Assembly (NCBI RefSeq): GCF_000524195.1
Contig: NW_020170451.1
Location: 168,370 to 232,369 of the forward strand
Length of the DNA: 64,000 nucleotides
Source: Echinococcus granulosus
Lineage: Eukaryota > Platyhelminthes > Cestoda > Cyclophyllidea > Taeniidae
Reading direction: 5' to 3'
Both the position numbers and the translations under genes were made by a program. The notes under the pieces are model-generated. The model made no database searches. It was not told the DNA's origin and was given only the letters and a program-made list of their open reading frames with translations. Of this stretch, positions 35,969-47,005 are shown in pieces (position 1 is the stretch's first letter; every line of letters begins with the position of its first letter).

Positions 35969-38037
35969 CTAACAGTGACGCCAGGTGAATCGAGGAAGGG
36001 TATGTGGTAGAGCATTGTTGGGTCCCGGTACTGGCCTTGTCTTGGGTCGCTTGACAAGCAAAGAGTCTGCAAAGATCTCTCTGACTCGCCTTCGTTCGAA
36101 CTCTGGACGCTCCGGTAGCGTGAGTTTTGCTCTGATCTCGCCGTCTGGGACCTCATCTTGGGTGCAATCAAGTAGCGGATCTACCGGACGAATCTTCCTT
36201 CCAAATCGACCAGTCTTCTTCTGATAGAGACCACTGCGCTGTTTTATCCCGTGCCAGTATTTTTCGCCAAACTTGCGATAGCGTTGCCTGTTGTGCAACT
36301 CGTTGGAGACCTGGCCAACGACCACTACACAAGTAGGCAGGAGGCGAACTTCGCGACGCGAGGAGTCAAGTTGCAAGGTGGAAGTGAAGCAGTCATCGAT
36401 GGGCTCGGCAGAGAGCATATCTTCCATTTGAGTGCGCAGACCGGACAAATCATGTACTGCAGCGCCACGTCGCACCACGGTGGCGCTGGTGCCCGCTGCT
36501 CGACAAATCACCGCTCCCTCGCCCGGATGCGTTTCGATCAGACAGACCTGCGTGCCCACAGGTAGAGCTCCCACTGGATACGCGTCGCCCAGAACAGGCA
36601 AGACTGTAACGAAAACACATTCACACATGTTGATCCACTGAACTTTTCTACACTCTAGCTAACCCAGGTCATAGATGTAATTCGCTAAAAAGTTCATGAA
36701 CGTTTTTGTAAAAAATGAAGTGAGTTATTATTAGTTAATAACTTCAAACAGATCACTTATATGGATTCATGGGTAGTCGTGACAGTTATGCGACTTACCG
36801 AATTTAGTTCACATTGAATATGATTGGAACTGTCCTGCAGTCTACGAGATTGGTGAAATTTGTATTAATGGAAATTTAAAACTATGTCAACAGTAAAGGA
36901 GATAGCGATAGAGCTTTGGAAATATTACATGAGTTGTAGGAAGGGAAGGGAGGACCATTCGCTGAACCCACCAGGAATGCTGGGAATCTCCCAGTGAGAA
37001 CGGATGACATCTCCCTCTTTCATGTTCGATGTAGCGATAATCCACCTCTTTACTTCACTAGAAGCAGTCAATGCGAGATATGGGTCGCGCCACCAGTTTT
37101 TGGCAATCTGTAAGCATGATCAATTGCAGGTCAAAAACATAAATACTACATTCAAAGGGACGAAGGACTTCAGTAAATATTTGTAAAGTTGGTGTATCCT
37201 CGCGTCCATTGGAGTTTGCGGCTGCAAAGTGAACTATTCAACTTATTAAGCCTACAGTCGGTTGAAAGAAAAAAAAACAAATAGTTAGGAGTAGACCCCC
37301 ATCAGAACACTTTCAGGATTCGGCTTTTGCAGCAGAATATATGATACCAACCAAGATGTGAAAACTACCTTGAGAATGACTTCCTCGTAGACCTCCTTGG
37401 TTTCCATCTGCCGCGAATGTACGTAATCAACGAGAAAGTATGGCATGTTAAGTCCCGTAGTGACGTGCTTGTATTGAATGTGACCTGTTTGCGAAAGAAT
37501 CAGAACAGGAAACAAATTTCGTCCAAAAGTTAGAAATTTCTGTACAAGTAGAAGACCACATAGTTTGGTGGGTATGACTGCCACAATTGCCTGAATAAAA
37601 GTGAAGCATCCGAGTAGCCGAGACGCCCCTATGTACATACCAGCTAACCTAAATTCAATGCGTAGTTACGTCTACAGAACAAATAGCGAATCAGCATCTG
37701 AAAGTGATTTGTTCCGTAGTAGCTGATAGAGAGACTTACCATCAGGACCACGTCCACCAGTGCGTATCTTTCGAATAGGGTCAACGGTATACTGATTAGG
37801 ATCGACGTACTTCTCAATCAACCATTGCCAGCTCAATTTGTGGGGGTAGGTCATACCCGAATGCCTCTGAAGACCACCCGAGGTTTGAAATGCTTTGATG
37901 GACCTCAATGCAAAAACATTTTCTAGGGAGAAATCATCTATATACAACGTTAAAAAAGAGATCTATCCTAATCTGTATCACATAGCTGTGATTGTGAGTT
38001 CATGAAGATCTAGCTTACCAAAAAAATGGAAATTCAT
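35969..38037 (-). CDS. MRPL2: Mitochondrial ribosomal protein uL2m
   Basis: A core protein of the large mitoribosomal subunit near the peptidyl-transferase centre. Exons in transcript order: 38037-38019, 37937-37740, 37484-37369, 37107-36972, 36603-35969; 367 codons plus stop, all phases closing. Matches to mammalian MRPL2: KIRTGGRGPDGHIQYKH, DPYLALTASSEVKRWIIAT, GDAYPVGALPVGT, RAAGTSATVVRR, VGQVSN, and the C-terminal basic KTGRFGRKIRPVDP. A C-terminal extension of some 60 residues goes beyond mammalian forms. The first exon (19 bases, Met-Asn-Phe-His) is the weakest part. It was chosen because its donor GGTAAGC and phase fit, and it does not look like a classic import signal. The gene starts about 180 bp after the MnmH stop on the same strand and converges with METTL5. 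Confidence 0.9.
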
Positions 38038-38177
38038 TGATGGACGGAATGACAAACAGTCGCAAGATTCCTCGCGGGGAACAGAGCTTCGCCTTAAATG
38101 TTTGGAGAAAAAAAAAGCAAGGTAAGGGATTGAATCCTGTGTGGAAATCAAGTTAAACACGTCTTTCTGGTAAAACT

Positions 38178-38183
38178 TTTATT
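38178..38183 (-). promoter_or_regulatory. MnmH polyadenylation signal
   Basis: AATAAA on the minus strand about 30 bases after the MnmH stop codon and about 140 bases before the proposed MRPL2 start codon. Confidence 0.65.
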
Positions 38184-38213
38184 AAAGTTGCAATACAAAT
38201 TTGATACAGGTGG

Positions 38214-41200
38214 TTAAAGGAGAGCATTATCTCGATGAGTAAAATCGGTCCTACTGCTATGTATGGAGAGGTGTTGCAGATGGGGGATGACTTCCTTCCG
38301 AAAGTAGGCGCGGTCGACGATAGGTACTTCGATGCAATGCAGCAGACCCATGTCTGCGTAGTGACACAACATAGAACCCCGCGATTTCTTATAAAGCGGA
38401 TCATAATGGTGCTCCAGGACTTCTGCAACAAAAGCGGCGTAATCTCCACCTCGCACCAACTTGCGCCAAGATTCGAGGCGTTTTTTGCTGTGGTAGTTTG
38501 CCATTCTAGAATGAGGCGGGAAAACACGGTTATACATTTTAGGTAGCGGTTAGAGATACCCTCGGTATCCATATCGGGAATTACACGGTGTTCTTTTCGG
38601 TAAATTATTTGAGATGACCTAAAACTAACGAAATGGTATATACGTGCCTGGTGGCACCGCTCCGGCGACGGCAAACTAAAGACTATATCGGATCCACCCA
38701 AATTAATTCGTTGGTGAGTATGCTTTAAAGTCGCTCTAAAAAATGAAGTCTAGCTTCTAATCAACATCACTTTTTTCATAAAAGTTCAATACAGTTAGTA
38801 AAGATAAAAGGCAGCTGATTTGTGAATAAAAAATGATGTATTCGTTACCAAATACAAATGCCTAAGATACACATCCAAATAATGTAAAATTATTGCGAAA
38901 TACAGGCAACAGAAGAAAACGCCAAAGAGGACAGACGACTTACGATTCGAAGATCCGTTCCATATTCTCCTCTGAGTTATGCAACCAGGCTGCGTAGTCG
39001 TGTAGAATCCAATTAACACGCGCTTCGAGAGGCACACTGAGCCAAACGCGTACGGTAGCGCGGGTCCCTCGCAATCGTTGCCAGAAGCCATCTCCCAGTT
39101 TGCACCCAGGTCCGATGTTGCGCGACTCACACTCAGTCCAGACGTGCGGCGCTGTGAGACAGCGCTGCAAGGCGCTATGCAGACGCGCGTCAAAGATTCG
39201 CTGGGTCGGTTGCATCCCCCCACCGCCAAACATCGATCCCTTGTGCCCCGCCATCCGCTCTAGATTCAGGGTGATTTCGCCCACTGCCTCGAGCTCCTCC
39301 AACAACAGCGTCTTTCCGCAACCTAAGAAGTGTTAATAGGTCAATTGCAAAACTATTGGGCTTAAGAGCATGAGCAGGCTCGTTTTTATTAGATACTTGC
39401 ATAGACAGGCTTAAAATTACCAAGCAGATTATATACTTGTTAACCTTTAGTTGAATATACCTAAGGGATTTCAAAGAGTTTGAGGATAAGGTAGTAACAG
39501 AAAAGGGAACTCCTGGCAAACTAATCACTTGGACTCTAAATGAGATTTACATCAGCGTAAGAGCTTCTCACACGCTAGTACATTAATAAAGATATTTATA
39601 GGGTCAGTTTTCAAGCATATTTGTTTTATGCACGTCCGTAAGAATTGATAGCTAAAATAGGCCTCTCGAGTCACTGGTTCCTCGCAATTAAAATGGTGAC
39701 TGCAGTTGTAGAACCGATATTTTGCCAACACAAGTGAATGTTGTCAATTCACATCGGTCAACTCATGCTTCTGTGAATGGAAAGTTGAACACAGTTCCCC
39801 TAGGTGACAATTCATTGTACTTCAGATGAAGGTCAGGTATTTATAACATCAGACAATTTAAGGTTTATTCTAGTCAACTAATGAGGTAAATTTAAGCATT
39901 TCTCAACGCTATTTACACACATAGGAACAGACACAACCATCAGCATATCGCCAAGGGCATGAACAAGGGGATTCAAGTACTCATCAACTTGAATTTCACT
40001 ATGAGCATCCGCATCCAGCAAGTTAAAATTAACAGCAGTTAAAACAAATATTGGAAAAGTGTGCAATACGTTGGTCGTTTAACTCTCGGTTTTGGCAATG
40101 GGCCACTCAGGGGCTCCGTCATTGTACCTTCGCCGGGTGGACTGGACTCCGGGCCATGCCAGTAGACATAAGCCCTACCGTATATCAAATAGAGATACTC
40201 TGACCGAGTATTATGTCTTCTTCCGTCTTCAGGGATATCTCAAGGCGCTACATTGCTGGCAGTGGGAAGCAAACCTAATCTTAAAGAACCTGTCCTAGTT
40301 TATAATGCTGAAAGACAATAGCGGAGCGGAAGAAGTGCAAATGCTGCAGATGGGAGAATATGTGGCGACTCCTAACAGAAGAGCTAAAAACTACATCTAC
40401 CTTCGGCAGCTACCCTAATCCCATGGCCTCCAGGAAAGCTATTAACAACTGAAGCAACACTAGCTGTGACCCAACTGGAAAAGTTCGTTACGGAGCTATC
40501 TACTGTACCTAAATGAAGATGCCATTTAAGTGAACACGCAATACCTCCTCCACCTCTCTACTAGCTGGATAGAGCCCAGGTAGATATGCCTTTACAGCAT
40601 TGAGGTGAGAAGTGTCAGGAAGGGATGGACGCAAAACCCTACCCCGACGGATCTACGTTCAATTCCGTCCTTTGTTAAATATGTCTCGGTTTAGGCTAGT
40701 GTTACTGTGACTACCAATGGGCACGTGTAATGGACGGCACATTCCTCTTCCCTCAACACAGTTCCCGAACAGGACGGAACTTCCGATCCAGTGGAATTGC
40801 CAAGTGGGATCAATGACGTTACGGCCAAGTTTCTTTTCAATCGCATGAAAACTCAATGACTGGCACAGCTGGCTTGTAAATGCCTTTTCTACAGCACCGA
40901 TCACATTGCGATGGCTGACACGGGAGGTTGACCAAGGACGTTCAAAAGAGAGGAGCTATGCAATACGTTAGTTGTTTAACTCTCAGTTTTGGTAAAGGGG
41001 CCACTTAGGTACTCCACCATTGTACGTTCGCCGGGTGAGTAGGTCTCCAAACTATTCCAGTAGCCCCAAGCCCTACGGTATGTCAAATGCATATATTATG
41101 CCCGAGTATTATGCCTTCTTCCATTTTCAGGGAAGTCTCCGGGCGTTGCAAGTGTTCGTATGATTTCCACCATAATGATAAGTGAAAAAGAGGTAAACGA

Positions 41201-44200
41201 AATGCTCCACATGACACAAATATAAAGCTACTAATGAATACCTGAGTATGCTGTTAACTTTTTATACGCATACATGGTAGCCAATCAAACTAGCATAATG
41301 TAAGTGGAAAAGCGCAATTTCATAATAAAAGCTTCTTGAACTACTTGATCGGTTGAAATAACTACCATTATAATAGCTAATCCTCTCCCAACAAGACGCT
41401 GGCCTGCTGTGAATCGCACCTTTACAAAAAGTTTTTTTTTGTAATCAAATAGAAAACAGTTCTACCCACCCCATTTTCTATCTCACTTTTATTCCGCAAA
41501 TGCCTAGTTGGCATGAAACTGTCCAAAGCCGAAAAAAGGTGATAAACACTCAGAAAAACATGAGGGGAATAGATGAGGTAGGACAGTGTCTTCTTTCCTC
41601 CCCTTCTCACCCTCAAGTACAAACTCTCATTGATCACCCTGGCGGTATACGGCATGCGGCTTTGAGTTCTCTTGTACAAATAGCGATGACTTCTCTCACA
41701 GCCTAACTAGCTCTAGCTGTTTCTGAAAAAGTTTGCGTTTCACTCCTTGCATTTGCAGCAGGTCTGGCTGTCATCAGGTGAAAAATTTCTAGTGAAAAAT
41801 GTCTAAATTCCACCACACACAAAGCAAACAGTCTCCCGGGGATGAAGTGGGTGGTAAGTAGATCGCTTGAGGATGACCGGTGATACATTTATTAGGTCGA
41901 CGTTGGGATACAAAAGGCCAATTCTTGCCACAGGTAGAAGTAAAGACCGATTATGCAAATTATCTGGATTTGAACTATGAAAGTTTGCTTGCACTTTGAA
42001 GCCAACTCCCCAGTACAGTAAACATTACCACATTGTACTTCAATAAAAGAGTACTGCTTGAATATTTCTACAATGAGCGCTGATAAACACGACCAGTGCA
42101 CATTAGTCCACCATGAGAAAAATGAAAGTGTCCTTCACAAGAATAGTAGCCATCGATCCCATAACAAACCGCACAATGGGGGTTAAATATCAGAGAAATT
42201 AACCATAATCCAGGTCTTAACCGTGTGTTAAGATGTGTGAGTGATACTTAAAATGGCACCTGATAGAACGGAGAAGACACATAGAACTCCAGCATGTTAT
42301 TAATGTCTAAACGAGTCCTGAACGCGTAGGATCCAACGAACGTTTGACTAGAGATCAGTGTGTTCGTTTTAAGTGGGCGTAGGCGCGGAAATGAAGCTTG
42401 TTAATATACCTGTGAGGCTGGAGAGAACCCATAAGGTCCCAGCAAGTCCACCGGGAGCAACGAGAGTGGGCCAGACACCCAGCTGACGGAGGAGGAGGCG
42501 TCGCCAAGCCCGATAACCACCGGCAAGACAGGCCACTTCGCAACTGGGACAGTTCAGCTCCGACAGGATGGTCCCCAACCCCATGGAGCGCTGACCGCCG
42601 CGGAAGCAATAGACCACAATAAGCAGGGGTGAGCAAGTTTCTTGGTCCGACGTCTCGAAGAAACGTGTAAGTGGGCCCCCCGGCCTCAAAGACTCGGCGA
42701 TATTGGCGCAAGCAAAACGGGCACCGAGGAGACGGGCCTCCACAACGTCACCTGGAGGAAGGGGGAGGGAAGGGAGTAAACGAGCAGACTGAATTGATGG
42801 AAGTCTCAATGCATCGATTTCCAACGGTAATTGAACCATCGAAATGAATCACACCACCGAAGAGAGGTCTTGGAACAATAGCTGATGCACTGATGAGGCC
42901 CGTAGTAGCACATAAGCGAATTGGGGTTTTCGTAAAAAAATCCGACAAAACATGGACGTTTGGGAGGTAATGAAATAAGCATTCATCTGAGATGTAACAG
43001 ACCACATTTTTTTACTCAAATATATAGTGGTAACCCACTGAAGCATTGCATCACAACACATCTTATTCAAAACAAGTTTTTGAAGTCATGATTACAGAGT
43101 AGCTATTTTAAGTACGAAGTTTTCAGAGGAGTCAATACACAACAGTCCAGTGAGAATGCGACTGCAGTAAAAGTACATACTTCATCACGGAGGGCAAACG
43201 ACTTGGCAGCAATGCTTAACACAGGTAACTGTTTCAAAGCTACTGGAACATTCACTTTCATTGAATTTCTGATGTAACCACTTAGCAGGCACAACGAAGA
43301 GGAACGGTCCGGAATGCCGCAGAAGCCACACCTGTAATTCGCCGCTCATAATGTTCACTAAACTATCCAAGCATTGGCTAGTAAGACTTCTAATTCAAAG
43401 CATTGGATCACTTATTGAAAAAGATGCAAAATGCTCGTTGCTTCGATCATATATTCAATCGTCTTCCATCTAAGTTTTAGAGTGTAGTACAGGATGCTAT
43501 AAAAATTTAAAAAAATTATCGGATCTCTTTAAATAATACTACGTTGGATCAAACGTGGATTTCAATTTGTTATTCTAATCTTTCCAGCTTCTACCTATTT
43601 TAGCTTTCACGTGTCAAATTGTATTTTTTTTTGGGCTAAAATCCCATCATGAAATTGATATGGGCAACTTAAACGTATTAAAAGCGTTTGATTGATAAAT
43701 ATTTGACTATTAAATTTGAAAATTAGAGTTCCGATTATCAATAAAATGGAGGCGACGTGTAAATTGTTTCGTCAATAATTCAAACAGCCATACCTTGGGA
43801 GACAGCTTGGCATTACATAGCATACTGTGACACAGCAGCATAACTTACAAAACCAGAGGTAAACACTTTACCAACTGTCTTTGGTATTTTAGACATTCAT
43901 GCCTAGATTGCTTGCGCAGCTTCCAGTTCGACTGCATAAAAGAATAAGCATGCGATCCATTTTCAATGGTACGGAGAAATTTGTAATACCTGAGGAGAAA
44001 ATTTTTCCCACCTCCATCCTCTCCCGGTCGGAGAGGATAGGGATATTGATAGCGCCCTCAATGTGATCGAGAGCGTACTCGCAGGGGCTGCGCGCATCGA
44101 TAAAGAGGGTAGTGGCGAGGTCGAGGGTGAACCAGGGGGTACTGCCGCGGGGCGCGGGGTCAAGGGGCGGGGGCAGGGAGTTTGGCGCGTGAGCCGCCGC

Positions 44201-44350
44201 CTCTGGAGACAGAGCCAGGGCGAATGGCTCATCAGTGAGACTAATGTACTTCAGCTGGTGTTTGAAATTTGTCCGATGTCGCGAAGTAAATCGACGTGCG
44301 GAGATAGTGAGAATCACTCGTTTAAGTGAATTAAAAATCACCAATGTTGA
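38214..44350 (-). CDS. mnmH: tRNA 2-selenouridine synthase (MnmH/SelU)
   Basis: In bacteria MnmH uses selenophosphate to turn 2-thiouridine at tRNA wobble position 34 into 2-selenouridine, via a geranylated intermediate. Exons in transcript order: 44350-43990, 42751-42410, 39322-38944, 38505-38214; 457 codons plus stop, phases closing. Rhodanese domain: FIDARSPCEYALDHIEGAIN from about residue 83, then the catalytic-Cys motif YCFRGGQRS (Cys codon 42608-42606). P-loop domain: Walker A SSLTGCGKT, split by an intron, then AGHKGSMFG, ECESRNIG, a PLEAR segment and HHYDPLYKKS. Each matches E. coli MnmH (364 aa) in order. The first 40 residues have many Arg, Lys, Ser and Thr and no acidic residue, as in mitochondrial presequences. 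Exon 1 has no ATG; an acceptor TAG stands directly before its first codon. A TRIM lies in the 3.1-kb intron. Confidence 0.93.
40060..41150 (+). mobile_element. Full-length TRIM copy G in MnmH intron
   Basis: Plus-oriented. Terminal repeats 40060-40252 and 40958-41150, 193 bp each. A primer-binding-like site TTGCTGGCAGTGGGAAG follows directly after the first repeat. A purine tract AAAAGAGAGGAGC stands directly before the second. No coding capacity. The flanks AAAG and AGTG do not form a clean target duplication. It is antisense to the host gene. The rest of this intron (39323-40059, 41151-42409) shows nothing recognisable. Confidence 0.88.
42752..43989. other. MnmH intron 1
   Basis: Donor TCAG|GTATTA and acceptor CCTCCAG|GTGACG join the two halves of the rhodanese domain in phase. 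ORFs inside (for example 43185-43370 on the minus strand) are not needed for the protein and are treated as chance. Confidence 0.75.
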
Positions 44351-44353
44351 CTA
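44351..44353 (-). promoter_or_regulatory. Splice acceptor before MnmH exon 1 (possible SL site)
   Basis: TAG directly upstream of the first in-frame codon (TCA). It is an in-frame stop for the MnmH frame, so the coding sequence cannot extend upstream unspliced. Published flatworm spliced leaders end in AUG; adding one here would give Met-Ser-Thr-Leu in frame. A cis-spliced upstream exon in the 260 bp before UBA3 is not excluded. Confidence 0.45.
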
Positions 44354-44610
44354 TGGAGTATTAACAAACCACAATTTAGCGAATATATGCATAATGGAAG
44401 CATAATGCATTAAATATGCAGTTCTATCCTATGAAGCATAGCAATAATGGCAGCAAAATAACGACTTGAGCCTGTAGAGTTCATCATTATCCAGACAGGT
44501 AAAAAAGCTGTATCTGTCCAAATGACAACTGTATTGCAAAAAAGGTCAAAACAAACAAGCATGGGGAGAACAACTCTGGCAGATAATATCAAATAATAAG
44601 GCAACTGGAA

Positions 44611-46505
44611 TCAGTCTTTGTCAGTGAAACAAAGACGAAAAGAGAGCGGTTTTGACGTTGTTACATCGGTCACTGTCAATATTTGACCGTCAGACAGTGA
44701 TAGTTCTAAAAGGGCAAAACTTAGACGAGTTTTAGAGCATAACTATAAATGAAGAAGTAAGCCCAATAATTATACGCCAATCACGATCAACGTTTTGCAT
44801 TAACCTAATTTGCTAGAATAAAAGTGAATGGAGAGGAAAGAGATTGGGACTTGCCGTCGAGAGATTTTTGTAGATTAGCTCGAAGACCTTGCATTGCTTC
44901 GTCAAAATCGACGAACAGAGTACGGTTAGATCCATTCAGTAGTGTTGTAATGGTGGGAGACTGCATTTGCCTAAAGAAACAATAGTAATCCTGTGCACTA
45001 TCTTATTTTTATGAAATAATAATAGCGTAAATAACTTACAGTCCTGGATCGTGCTTTAAGTACTCTACGACTTCCCGCAAAGTAGCTTTTGACGAAAAAT
45101 CGAGATTTTTTGGAACATTGTTGCACACAAGGCAATCGTCCTAATAATTGTAATAATGAAAAACATATTGGTGGAGGGAATCGTAAGGTGCCGCAATATT
45201 CAGCAGTGTCAACTCACTTTGCGTTCTATTTGGAAAGTGTAGGTGTATATTCCCTCAACGTCGGAAAAGTTCATGCAGCTGTTCAAGTAATCGTAGCAAA
45301 TGGTCACCACTTTAAAAGCCTGAAATAAATATCACCTCATTTTACACGCTACTAGCCCAACATGAGATAGCGCAGGATGAAACCAAATACTTACTTCAGT
45401 TACCAGCGCTGATGCAATGACAGCATTCGTAGAAGCAACTGAAGGAATAATCCTCTTAATGACACCCTTTACTAATCGCATACTTATTCCTTGTATACCA
45501 TATTCCTTTGCCCTTTCGCACGAACGACTGAAAATCCACTCAAGGTGCTCCGGAGAATCCCCATCAATATTGACATCCGCTTTACGTAAAATTGGATTTG
45601 AATAGTCATAATACTCCTTATCCAGAAGGTAAAAAACAGGACTCACGTCCAAAGGGTTGCTCCTTGGGCCAGAGGAGTAGTCGTACGAACTCTACACAGT
45701 GTTCCGGCAGCCTTGGTGTGTGTGCGATCGTACAAAGGGGATAATTAACTTGGGGTGGGTACAAATTGAGGCTGCATTCAATGCATCCGGTAACACCGAA
45801 AAGGACAACAATGACATGCCCCTTGAAGCCTTCTGTGCCACCGTCAACTAGTGGTATCATGGTGTGAAAATCTGGAGTTCCATCTTCCTTGTATTCCACT
45901 AAACTTGCCTGAGTAAAAAAATAGTGAAGTGCTTTCACAATAATTATGCTATAAAATATTAGAGAACCCTTACAAGCATACTATTAATCCAGCGACGAGC
46001 TACAACGGAATCAAGTCCACAAATTACGATGTCGAACTGCTTGTAGAAATTGGAACCAAAATCCTGGATTTTTTTGAAATGTGGAATAACTTTGCAGGTG
46101 TCTATACGACGCATAATAAAATCAGCGGCAACTTCGGCTTTCGAACGGCCAACATTCTTCTCCGTGAAGAGAAACTGTCTGTTTAAGTTAGAAACATCTA
46201 TTGTATCCATATCAATTACATCTATTTGGCAAAACCCCATCAAGGCCTAAGACGCCTTAAATCATTGAATAAAATGACCTACAAGAGACTTTAATATTTC
46301 ACAGCCGAGGCCGCCGGCGCCCACAACCAATACTCGAACATGCTGCGCGATCATATTAAACAACTGAAAATAATATGTGCATCAACCAAACCTCCGAAGA
46401 CGGCTCGAAGTCGCTACGTTGAAGGGGGCCACTACGACCTAGGATGCATTCTATAGCTTCCCAACGGGCTGTGCGATCACAAAATATATTCCCATGAGAA
46501 ACCAT
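44611..46505 (-). CDS. UBA3: NEDD8-activating enzyme E1 catalytic subunit
   Basis: With NAE1 it adenylates NEDD8, forms a thioester and passes it to UBC12 for cullin neddylation. Exons in transcript order: 46505-46392, 46363-46283, 46246-45974, 45908-45647, 45579-45395, 45319-45218, 45140-45040, 44970-44855, 44705-44611; 442 codons plus stop (human about 463), every phase closing. Motifs: [21 protein letters not shown], the ATP-binding [51 protein letters not shown], zinc-binding pairs CIEC and CLVC, the catalytic cysteine in [37 protein letters not shown], and a C-terminal UBC12-binding ubiquitin-like fold ending [10 protein letters not shown]. Intron 1 is only 28 bp. Intron 8 has a GC donor (GACG|GCAAGT). 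MnmH begins about 260 bp downstream on the same strand. Confidence 0.97.
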
Positions 46506-46807
46506 GCTTTTAGAAAGACACCTTGCTCTTATAGGCTAACCGTGTGAAACTGATAGTGTCGCCTTGGTATGAAGCATATACTAAAAATGTTTTGGCAGAG
46601 GGGTTATGCAAAATAGCCCAGAAAATCTAGAACAACTTAAACGACTAGACTAGATGTATTTTATTGTTTTAGTGCACAGTTAAAAATCTTAAGAGTATAA
46701 GTTTATGTTCTTTAGTATCGAGTTAGATGAGCAATCCGTTCGCTGTGTTTAAAGACGCGTCGCCAAATTAATCCTATATTTTTAGTAAGTGTTTATAACT
46801 ATGGAGA

Positions 46808-47005
46808 TGTAGCGTCCCGAGACTCCCTTAAGACGAAAGAAGACACAATACTTGGGCAGAACACATATATTCAGCACGGAGAAGGTGTCTGGGCTATTGG
46901 CATAGCCCAAAAGGCCAGCCCACCCAGCGAGGTACAGGGGGGCTAATTCGAAGTACAAAAGTTGCGCCTCACCAAAACCGAGGGATAAACCACTATCGTA
47001 TTACA
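46808..47005 (-). repeat. 3' LTR of TRIM H
   Basis: 198 bp. It differs from its partner at about a dozen positions, mainly between TACTTGGGCAGAACACATAT and the hairpin region. On the plus strand it starts TGTAGCGTCCCGAGACTCCC and ends CGTATTACA. Confidence 0.92.

Noticed and set aside
35985..36641. Long plus-strand ORFs opposite MRPL2
   Set aside because: They are the antisense shadow of the large last MRPL2 exon, which matches uL2m with many conserved motifs.
43103..43370. Minus-strand ORFs that could be an extra MnmH exon
   Set aside because: Exon 1 (ending at 43990) joins exon 2 (from 42751) directly in phase, giving SSG-DVVEARLLGARF as the family expects. The ORFs here have no resemblance to MnmH.
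38214..44350. Bacterial contamination as the source of the MnmH-like sequence
   Set aside because: The reading frame is broken by three introns with spliceosomal sites and phase-correct joins, one of them inside Walker A, and it lies between two clear animal genes with a host-type TRIM in an intron.
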